Of a DNA stretch of 64,000 nt, positions 58,517 to 64,000 are shown in pieces. Each line of letters begins with the position of its first letter. The stretch's first letter is position 1. A model generated the notes under the pieces. The model saw only the letters and a list, made by a program, of their open reading frames with translations. It searched no databases and was not told where the DNA came from. The stretch is from Luteimicrobium sp049844995. Lineage in GTDB: Bacteria > Actinomycetota > Actinomycetes > Actinomycetales > Cellulomonadaceae. A program made the translations under genes and the position numbers. The stretch spans positions 248,001 through 312,000 of the forward strand of contig NZ_JBNCMC010000004.1 in the NCBI RefSeq assembly GCF_049844995.1. Reading direction: 5' to 3'.

Positions 58517-59538
58517 GCTACGCAGAGCTCAGCACCCACCTCGTGTGGGCGGCGCTGACGGTCCTCACGGTCTCGATGATCGCGTTCCTCGTCGACCTGA
58601 CGAGGCTCGGCGAGTCCCGCAGCGACCTCGCTTCGGTCGCGCGGCTCGGCACCCGCCGCAAGGAGCTCGTCGGCGTCGGGGCGGCCGGCGACGTCGACGC
58701 CTCGCACGCCGACGCGACCGCGCGGGCCGGCGGCGGTGCTGCGCCGGACGATCCCGCCGTCGAACGGCCCGTGAACCGCCGGGCGGCCGCGATCGGCATG
58801 TCGACCGCGACCCTCGGCTGGCTGCTCCTCGTGCTCGCGATCGTCACCCGCGGCATCGCCGCGGGGCGGACGCCGTGGGCCAACATGTACGAGTTCACGC
58901 TCGTCGGTGCGTGCGTCGCGCTCACGGTGTTCCTCGTCGTGAGCCGGTTCCGCGACGTGCGGTTCCTCGGCGCGTTCGTCACGCTGCTCGCGGTGCTCTT
59001 CCTCGCCCTCGCGCAGGAGGTCTTCTTCGTCCAGGCCGACGGCGTCCAGCCCGCCCTGCAGTCCTACTGGCTCGTCATCCACGTCGGCGTCGCCATCACC
59101 GCGGCCGGCATCCTCACCGTCGCGTTCGTCACGTCCGTCCTGCAGCTGCTCCGCGACTCCCGGGACAACGGGTCCGCCGTCCTCAACCACCGCGCGTTCC
59201 GCTGGCTCGAGGCGCTCCCGACGCCCGGCCAGCTCGAGGTCCTCAGCTTCCGGCTCAACGCCGTCGGCTTCGTGCTGTGGACCTTCACGCTGATCGCCGG
59301 CTCCATCTGGGCCGAGCACGCCTGGGGCCGGTACTGGGGCTGGGACCCCAAGGAGGTCTGGACGTTCATCGTCTGGGTCGTCTACGCCGGGTACCTGCAC
59401 GCCCGCACGACGCGCGGCTGGTCCGGGCGCCGGGCCGCGTACTTCGTAGTCGTCGGGTACGCCTGCGTGCTCTTCAACTTCACCGGCGTCAACCTCATCT
59501 TCGACGGCAAGCACTCGTACTCGGGCCTCACGAGCTGA
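58513..59538 (+). CDS. resC: Cytochrome c biogenesis protein ResC/CcsB
   Basis: A 341-residue membrane protein with eight helices, the haem-handling partner of ResB. The tryptophan-rich WWD segment is WGRYWGWDPKEVWTF, and flanking histidines are in LVIHVGVA and AEHAWG. A hydrophilic loop of about 50 residues (GVGAAGDVDASHADATA) between helices 1 and 2 is longer than usual. It ends the operon; a repeat-rich non-coding stretch follows. Confidence 0.93.
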   Translation: MSYAELSTHLVWAALTVLTVSMIAFLVDLTRLGESRSDLASVARLGTRRKELVGVGAAGDVDASHADATARAGGGAAPDDPAVERPVNRRAAAIGMSTATLGWLLLVLAIVTRGIAAGRTPWANMYEFTLVGACVALTVFLVVSRFRDVRFLGAFVTLLAVLFLALAQEVFFVQADGVQPALQSYWLVIHVGVAITAAGILTVAFVTSVLQLLRDSRDNGSAVLNHRAFRWLEALPTPGQLEVLSFRLNAVGFVLWTFTLIAGSIWAEHAWGRYWGWDPKEVWTFIVWVVYAGYLHARTTRGWSGRRAAYFVVVGYACVLFNFTGVNLIFDGKHSYSGLTS

Positions 59539-59561
59539 CCTGCTCGGTCGCGGTCCCGTTC

Positions 59562-59616
59562 GCCGAGGGTGACGTTCGGTTCGCCGATGGTGACGCTGCG
59601 TTCGCCGACGGTGACG
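59562..59616. repeat. 21-bp repeat family, three direct copies
   Basis: GCCGAsGGTGACG-type cores at 59562, 59583 and 59604 are exactly 21 bases apart, 23 bases after the resC stop. They are the same family and orientation as the direct half at 44560-44614. The inverted partner copies here lie 669 bases away at 60285-60318. Confidence 0.85.
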
Positions 59617-59646
59617 TTGGGCGCCCGTGGTTGGGGCGGGCGGTCC

Positions 59647-59735
59647 GGGGGTGTGGCGCGCGGTCTTCCATCCGCCTGCGCTCGTTCCTCGCTCCGGCTC
59701 CCGCCAAGCCCTCCACGACCGCGCGCCACACCCCC
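59647..59735. repeat. 19-bp perfect inverted repeat with a 51-base loop
   Basis: GGGGGTGTGGCGCGCGGTC (59647-59665) and its exact complement (59717-59735). The loop contains CTCGTTCCTCGCTCC, a sequence of the kind often seen in actinobacterial intergenic repeats. No gene is supported here. Confidence 0.8.
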
Positions 59736-59818
59736 GCCCCGCCCTTGCGCCGTCGTCCCACCCCCACGGGCGGCCGGCTTCCGGTCAACCCCGACGCGAC
59801 GGCGGCACGTGCGCCGAG

Positions 59819-59879
59819 GTCGAGGGTTTCTCGCCGAAGACGAGCCGAAAGCCCTCGTTCTCGACGCAGAACCCTCGAC
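59819..59879. repeat. 10-bp inverted repeat bounding a structured 61-base segment
   Basis: GTCGAGGGTT (59819-59828) and AACCCTCGAC (59870-59879) enclose further short complementary pieces (GAAGACGAG with CTCGTTCTC). It could fold as an RNA hairpin or be a palindromic repeat unit. Confidence 0.6.
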
Positions 59880-59910
59880 GTCGGCGCTGGGCTCCGACCC
59901 GTCAGCGTGC

Positions 59911-60118
59911 CGAGCATGCGGTGGGCCACCGGTTCGGCGGCGAACATGCACTTGGTCTCCCCGCCCGGTGCCGACCATGCGCGCAGACCCCTTCTCGGCG
60001 TCGAACATGCGAGTACCCGCATGGTCGGGCGCTGGCGCGGTGACTGTCCGCATGGTCCGCGACCCGGTGGTGGCTCATCACATGGTCGGCGGGGCGGGTC
60101 GTGGCCAACCGCATGCCC
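59911..60118. repeat. Eight CATG boxes, 30-31 bp apart, in mirrored halves
   Basis: CATG occurs at 59915, 59945, 59976, 60006, then 60020, 60051, 60081 and 60112. The steps are 30, 31, 30, 14, 31, 30, 31. The left four share GyCGAmCATGC; the right four carry the complement (GCATGGTCGGC type). The centre is near 60015, where CATGCGAGTACCCGCATG is itself nearly palindromic. Roughly three helical turns per step would place every box on one face of the DNA. No coding is supported. Confidence 0.85.
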
Positions 60119-60284
60119 GACGACGGCGCGGCCGGGCTGCTGAGGTGAGGTGGCGGCGTGAGCGGGTGGGTGCGGGCAGGTGGTGAAGGACGTCAAGGAG
60201 CCGGAAGGCCCCCAAGGGCCTGAGGGCGACGCAGTCCGAGCCGCCTGTCCGAACCCGCCCGCGGACGGAACCACGGACGCCTAC

Positions 60285-60318
60285 GTCACCGTCGGCGAAC
60301 GCAGCGTCACCGTCGGCG
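60285..60318. repeat. 21-bp repeat family, two inverted copies
   Basis: CGTCACCGTCGGC at 60285 and 60306, 21 bases apart and opposite in direction to the copies at 59562-59616. They end 10 bases before the stop of the next gene on the minus strand. Bases 60123-60284 between the CATG array and these copies show nothing recognisable. Confidence 0.85.
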
Positions 60319-60327
60319 GGGCGTCGA

Positions 60328-60666
60328 TCAGGCCGGCGGGTCCTGAGGGTCGTCGTGCGGCGCGGAGCGGCGGTCGCGCTGCTCGCGGCGACGTCGCTCC
60401 AGGTCGAGGCGGCGAAGGAAGTCGGGGTCGTCGTCGGGGGCGACGGGGCCGGCGGGGCGCGAGCCACCGTTCGGAGACGGCGACGTCCCCGCGCTCCGGG
60501 ACAGCACGAGCCACAGGACCGGGCCGAGCACGGGCAGCAGAATGATCGCCAGGATCCACAGCGCCTTCGGTGCGCCGGCCGGCTTCTTCTCCTGCGACGT
60601 CACGCAGTCGGTCAGCGCGTACACGAGCAGGCCGAGCGCGACGAGGACGAGCAGACCGCGGAACAT
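60328..60666 (-). CDS. Small membrane protein with PLDc_N-like domain
   Basis: A 112-residue protein with two N-terminal helices (LLVLVALGLLVYALTDCV and LWILAIILLPVLGPVLWLVL), the short PLD-nuclease N-terminal domain pattern, followed by a charged tail (DDDPDFLRRLDLERRRREQ). The membrane domain alone is common in actinobacteria, without the nuclease. ATG 60666 lies 6 bases after TAGGCT on the minus strand, so it is probably leaderless. Function unknown. Confidence 0.82.
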   Translation of the reverse strand: MFRGLLVLVALGLLVYALTDCVTSQEKKPAGAPKALWILAIILLPVLGPVLWLVLSRSAGTSPSPNGGSRPAGPVAPDDDPDFLRRLDLERRRREQRDRRSAPHDDPQDPPA

Positions 60667-60672
60667 GGTCCC

Positions 60673-60690
60673 AGCCTAGGCCCGTACCCT
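60673..60690. promoter_or_regulatory. Paired divergent leaderless -10 boxes
   Basis: TAGGCT on the minus strand (60678-60673) serves the gene at 60666; TACCCT on the plus strand (60685-60690) serves the gene at 60697. The two start codons are only 30 bases apart, so the promoters overlap and may compete. Confidence 0.55.
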
Positions 60691-60696
60691 GAGCAC

Positions 60697-61005
60697 ATGC
60701 CCCTGCTCGTCTACACCGTTCTCCGGCTCGCGCTCATCGCGGCTGCGTGGGTCGTGCTGTGGCTGGTCGGGCTGACGGGGCCGATCTGGTTCGTCGTCGC
60801 GGTCCTGATCGGCCTCATGGTCTCCTACGCCGCCTTCCGCGGACCCCGCGACGTCGCCGCCGGGTGGCTCGCGGACCGGGCCGGGCGCCGTCGGGCGGCG
60901 AAGGGCCCGCGGGGCTCGGGCATCGAGGACGACGCCGACGCCGAGGACCGGGCGATCGACGCCGCCGCCAACCCCGACGCGCGGACCCCCGACGACACCC
61001 CCTAG
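60697..61005 (+). CDS. Small membrane protein, DUF4229 type
   Basis: A 102-residue protein with two helices (LLVYTVLRLALIAAAWVVLW and WFVVAVLIGLMVSYAAF) and a charged, Asp/Ala-rich tail. The pattern RGPRDVAAGWLADRAGRR after helix 2 fits the DUF4229 family often found by the menaquinone genes of actinobacteria. The start follows a -10 box by 6 bases. Its stop codon TAG is also the first part of the next gene's -10 box. Function unknown. Confidence 0.8.
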   Translation: MPLLVYTVLRLALIAAAWVVLWLVGLTGPIWFVVAVLIGLMVSYAAFRGPRDVAAGWLADRAGRRRAAKGPRGSGIEDDADAEDRAIDAAANPDARTPDDTP

Positions 61006-61008
61006 CCT
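61003..61008 (+). promoter_or_regulatory. -10 box of a leaderless promoter (VanZ-like gene)
   Basis: TAGCCT lies 6 bases before GTG 61015 and shares its TAG with the stop codon of the upstream gene. Confidence 0.5.
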
Positions 61009-61014
61009 CACCGG

Positions 61015-62172
61015 GTGAGCACCTGGACGTGGCCCGCGTACGTCGGCGTGGTGGGCGGCGTCCTGCTCTTCGGGCTGCTGCTCGTCCCGATCGTCCTCTT
61101 CCAGGTCCGCCGCTACGGGGCGCTGAACGGTCGGCGCCTGGCCGCGTCCGCCGCGGTGTCCGTGTACGGGGTCGCGCTCGTCGCCTACACCCTCCTCCCG
61201 CTCCCGACCGGCGACGTCGCGGCGTGGTGCGCGGACCACGGGTACACCTCCGCGCAGCTCGACCCCTTCCAGTTCGTCCGCGACATCCGCGACGCGACCG
61301 CCGGGGAACCGCTCACCGTGGCCCTGCGCAGCCCCGCCGTCCTGCAGGTCGTCCTCAACGTGGTGCTGTTCGTGCCGTGGGGGGCGATCGTCCGGCGGTT
61401 CCTGGGCTGGGGGCTCGTCCCGACGGTCCTCAGCGCGTTCGGGGCCTCCCTGCTGATCGAGACGACGCAGTACACGGGGATCTTCGGGCTGATCCCGTGC
61501 TCGTACCGGCTGGGCGACGTCGACGACCTCCTGACGAACACGCTCGGCGGCCTGATCGGCGCCCTCGCCGCGCCGCTCCTGCTCCGGTGGCTGCCCCGGC
61601 CGCGGGACCTCGCGCCGCACCGCGGGGAGCCGCGGCCCGTGACCGCGTGGCGGCGGTGGTTCGGGATGGCGCTCGACGCCGCGGCGTTCGCGGCGGTCGG
61701 GGTGGTGCTCGACGTGGCCTACCGGCTGGCGCTCGACGCCGCCGGGCGCCCGCTCCCGACCGGGCAGGACGCCGCGGACTGGGTGCTGGGCGCGGTCGTG
61801 CCGTTCGCGGTCGTCTTCGTGTGGCCCGCGCTCGTCGGCGGCCGGGCCTCGTGGGGGCAGCGCGCGGCCTGGCTGGCGCCGGCGTGGTCTGGGCGGCCCC
61901 GGCCCGTGCTGCGCGCGGCCGTGCCGGGCGGACTGTGGGGCGCGTGCGTCATCGTGGCCTCGCTGCCCGCAGCCTGGGACGTGCCCGATGTCGCCGCCGC
62001 GGCCCGCGCGGCAGCCGTCCTGACCGCGGCGGTCGCCGTCGCGTCGGTCCCGCTCACCCGGGACCGCCGGGGGCTCTCGGGGGTGGTGAGCGGCGCCGTC
62101 GTGCGGGACGTCCGCACCGACGATGCCGCGGTGGGTCAGAGCGACAGGCCGAGCCCCAGCAGGACGCCGTAG
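61015..62172 (+). CDS. VanZ-like membrane protein with C-terminal RDD-like domain
   Basis: A 385-residue membrane protein. The N-terminal two-fifths matches VanZ-like proteins: VAYTLLPLPTGD, LNVVLFVPWGAIVRRFLGWG, ETTQYTGIFGLIPCSYRLGDVDDLLTNTLGGLIG (recognisable by IETTQ and GDVDDLLTNTLGG). The rest holds four more helices beginning RRWFGMALDAAAFAAVGVVL, an RDD-like domain. VanZ confers slight teicoplanin resistance in enterococci, but most family members have no known role. Its last 37 bases overlap the menA stop region on the other strand. Confidence 0.85.
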   Translation: MSTWTWPAYVGVVGGVLLFGLLLVPIVLFQVRRYGALNGRRLAASAAVSVYGVALVAYTLLPLPTGDVAAWCADHGYTSAQLDPFQFVRDIRDATAGEPLTVALRSPAVLQVVLNVVLFVPWGAIVRRFLGWGLVPTVLSAFGASLLIETTQYTGIFGLIPCSYRLGDVDDLLTNTLGGLIGALAAPLLLRWLPRPRDLAPHRGEPRPVTAWRRWFGMALDAAAFAAVGVVLDVAYRLALDAAGRPLPTGQDAADWVLGAVVPFAVVFVWPALVGGRASWGQRAAWLAPAWSGRPRPVLRAAVPGGLWGACVIVASLPAAWDVPDVAAAARAAAVLTAAVAVASVPLTRDRRGLSGVVSGAVVRDVRTDDAAVGQSDRPSPSRTP

Positions 62173-63020
62173 GCCAGCTCGAAGAACCCGGTCGCCGCGA
62201 GCACGGGCACGAGCGCGCGCCCGCGCGCCCCGACGAGGACGGGGATCGACAGCAGCACCGCGGGCAGGAGCAGCACCAGCACGATGAGCGACCACGGGGC
62301 CCAGAACGCGCAGACGACGCCGAGCACGAGCGCGACCCACAGCTCGCCGACGTAGGCGCGCCGGGCGCGGAAGTCGCCGAGCCGCACGGCCAGGGTGCGC
62401 TTGCCGGCGGGCAGGTCGGTCGGGATGTCGCGGACGTTGTTGACCATGAGGAGCGCGCAGGCCAGCAGCCCGACGCCGACCGCGCCGAGGACCGACGGCC
62501 AGGTGACGCGGGGGCTGTCCGTGTACGCGAGCTGGGTGTACGTCGTCCCGAGGACGGCGACGAGCCCGAAGAACACGAAGACGCCGACGTCGCCCAGGCC
62601 GCGGTACCCGTACGGGTTCTTGCCCCCCGTGTAGTACCAGGCGGCGAGGACGCACAGCACGCCCACGGCGATGAGCCACCACGTGCCCGTCAGCGCGACC
62701 AGCACGAGGCCCAGCACCCCCGCGATCGCGAACGACGCGAACGCGGCCGTCCGGACCCGCCGTGGCTGGGCGAGGCCGGTCGCGGTCAGGCGGGTCGGGC
62801 CGACGCGGTCCACGTCGGTGCCGCGGACGCCGTCCGAGTAGTCGTTCGCGTAGTTGACGCCGACCTGCAGCGCGAGGGCCACGCCCAGCGCGAGGAGCGC
62901 CCCCCAGAACCAGAAGCCGTCGGTCTGCGCGGCGGCGCCGGAGCCGACGATGACGGGGGTCGCGGCGGCCGGCAGGGTGCGGGGGCGGGCGCCCGCGACC
63001 CACTCGGAGGGTGTGGCCAT
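62136..63020 (-). CDS. menA: 1,4-dihydroxy-2-naphthoate polyprenyltransferase
   Basis: A 294-residue UbiA-family membrane enzyme that joins the polyprenyl chain to dihydroxynaphthoate in menaquinone synthesis. The first Asp-rich motif is NYANDYSDGVRGTD, and the second region is NNVRDIPTDLPAGKRTLAVRLG (recognised by NNVRDIPTD). About nine membrane helices are visible. MenE is encoded 20 bases upstream on the same strand, so both belong to one menaquinone operon. Confidence 0.94.
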   Translation of the reverse strand: MATPSEWVAGARPRTLPAAATPVIVGSGAAAQTDGFWFWGALLALGVALALQVGVNYANDYSDGVRGTDVDRVGPTRLTATGLAQPRRVRTAAFASFAIAGVLGLVLVALTGTWWLIAVGVLCVLAAWYYTGGKNPYGYRGLGDVGVFVFFGLVAVLGTTYTQLAYTDSPRVTWPSVLGAVGVGLLACALLMVNNVRDIPTDLPAGKRTLAVRLGDFRARRAYVGELWVALVLGVVCAFWAPWSLIVLVLLLPAVLLSIPVLVGARGRALVPVLAATGFFELAYGVLLGLGLSL

Positions 63021-63040
63021 GTGCCCAGGTTATCGGGGCG

Positions 63041-64000
63041 TCAGTGCTGCTCGCCCCGCACCACGGCCCCCGCAGCCACGGCGAGGCCGCGCCGGTCCAC
63101 CTTGCCCGGCCCGCGCAGGGGGAGGGCGGCGGTGACGAGGACGTGCCGGGGCGCGGCGTGGGGGCCGAGCGCGTCGCGGGCGAGCGTGCGGACGCGGTCG
63201 CGGAGGTCGGCGTCGGCCGGGCTCAGCGCCCCGGGGTCGGCCCGGCCGCCAGCCGGCCGCTCGCCCGCCGCCCGCTCGCCCGCCGCCCGCACGAGCACCG
63301 CGACGACCGCTTGGCCCCACTCGGGATCCGGGACCCCGACGACGCAGGCCTCGCCGAGCGGCGCGAGCGCGTGCTCGACGGCGAGGGGCGCGACCTTCTC
63401 GCCGCCCGTGACGACGACGTCGTCGGCGCGCCCGAGGATCCGCAGGCGGGCGGGAGAGCCCGCGGCCTCGTCGACGACGCCGAGGTCCGACGTCACGAAC
63501 CAGCGCGTGCCGTCGGCGTCGGCGCGGAACGCGCTCGCGCCCCGCTCGCCCAGGTAGCCGGCCGCGACGACCGGCCCCCCGAGCTCGACCCGGCCGCCCT
63601 CGCCGAGGCGTACGCGGACGCCGTCGAGCGGCACGCCGTCGTACACGCAGCCGCCGCACGTCTCCGACATGCCGTACGTGACGACGACGGCGATCCCGAG
63701 CGACCGGGCGGCGTCGAGCAGGCCGGGGGAGGAGGCCGCGCCGCCGACGAGCACCGCGTCGAAGCGTGCGAGCGCCCGGGCCGCGGCGAGGCCGTCGGGG
63801 TCCGCGGCCAGAGCGGCGTCGACGACGCGGTGCAGCTGGGTGGGGACGAGGGAGACGTACGCGCGCGCCGTCGCCGGGTCGTCCAGGAACGCGGCGGCGT
63901 GGTCGGCGAGCAGGGCGGGCGTGAAGGGCTCGTCGGGCAGGTGCGCCGGGGTGGTTCCCGCGACCACCGAGCGCGCGACGACCTGCGCGCCCGCGACGTG
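63041..64000 (-). CDS. menE: o-Succinylbenzoate-CoA ligase, C-terminal part (5' end outside window)
   Basis: The frame is open to base 64000, so the N-terminus lies beyond the window. It is an acyl-adenylate-forming enzyme: TYGMSETCGG (motif A5), then ELGGPVVAAGYLG, WFVTSDLGVVD (A7 Asp), LRILGRADDVVVTGGEKVAP (A8 hinge) and LPLRGPGKVDRR with the C-terminal catalytic Lys. Pairing with menA supports MenE over other ligases. A tandem repeat AAGERAAGERPAGG lies in the C-terminal domain and looks like local slippage. Confidence 0.92.
   Translation of the reverse strand, partial: HVAGAQVVARSVVAGTTPAHLPDEPFTPALLADHAAAFLDDPATARAYVSLVPTQLHRVVDAALAADPDGLAAARALARFDAVLVGGAASSPGLLDAARSLGIAVVVTYGMSETCGGCVYDGVPLDGVRVRLGEGGRVELGGPVVAAGYLGERGASAFRADADGTRWFVTSDLGVVDEAAGSPARLRILGRADDVVVTGGEKVAPLAVEHALAPLGEACVVGVPDPEWGQAVVAVLVRAAGERAAGERPAGGRADPGALSPADADLRDRVRTLARDALGPHAAPRHVLVTAALPLRGPGKVDRRGLAVAAGAVVRGEQH

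Noticed and set aside
59911..60118. Phage integrase attachment site or tRNA remnant
   Set aside because: No tRNA gene, integrase gene or short direct repeat bounding an insert was found; the symmetry of the CATG boxes does not match an att site.
59569..60186. Several open frames of 100-250 codons in the stretch between resC and the PLDc_N-like gene
   Set aside because: All run through repeats and inverted repeats, are Pro/Arg-rich, have no ribosome site and match no family I recognise. Treated as non-coding.

Overview
The window is very GC-rich chromosomal DNA from a Gram-positive actinobacterium. The likely home is a plant-polysaccharide-degrading member of the Micrococcales (Cellulomonas or Promicromonospora type). 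This is inferred from the GC content, frequent GTG starts, four-base ATGA/GTGA gene overlaps, leaderless promoters, a Ccs/Res cytochrome c system, MenA/MenE genes, a 32-residue bS22-like ribosomal protein, and many glycoside hydrolases with LacI regulators. The genus cannot be fixed from the sequence alone.

Layout. Bases 1-13000 hold two glycan-use blocks: the 3' part of a GH42 beta-galactosidase; a LacI regulator with a CUT1 sugar ABC importer and an intracellular GH63-like glycosidase; a large secreted GH39-like enzyme with several carbohydrate-binding domains; and a second LacI gene. Bases 13100-21500 hold a second CUT1 importer with an intracellular GH78 alpha-L-rhamnosidase, then a secreted GH3 glycosidase. 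The same 14-bp LacI-type operator precedes both. Bases 21600-32100 hold a NodD-like LysR gene divergent from a nine-gene aromatic ring-cleavage operon: extradiol dioxygenase, C-C hydrolase, cyclase, FAD monooxygenase, fumarylacetoacetase-like hydrolase, two CoA-transferase subunits, thiolase and MFS carrier. Bases 32100-44550 are a complete L-rhamnose regulon: LacI regulator, CUT2 importer, mutarotase, isomerase, fused aldolase/lactaldehyde dehydrogenase, kinase and lactate dehydrogenase. From 44700 onward the content is mostly housekeeping: a TetR-controlled ABC-2 exporter, Trk potassium uptake, a histone-deacetylase-like protein, bS22, a HAD phosphatase, a glutaredoxin-like protein, YceI, an oxidoreductase, MarR, cytochrome c maturation, and the menaquinone genes menA and menE.

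How they may work together. The secreted GH3 enzyme, the rhamnoside importer and the cytoplasmic GH78 enzyme would release L-rhamnose, which the rhamnose regulon turns into DHAP and lactate, then pyruvate. Between these two sugar blocks lies the aromatic operon under a NodD-like regulator, with an ATC-N9-GAT site like the core of rhizobial nod boxes. The simplest combined reading is a locus for using rhamnosylated plant phenolics such as flavonoid rutinosides: sugar removed and burned, aglycone ring opened. This is a hypothesis; the parts are recognisable but the substrate is inferred.

Non-coding structure is unusually rich. There are matched LacI-type operators, near-identical promoters in the rhamnose regulon, a dyad-symmetric array of 21-bp repeats at 44560-44727 with a split copy at 59562-60318, and inside the split copy eight CATG boxes spaced 30-31 bp about a centre of symmetry.
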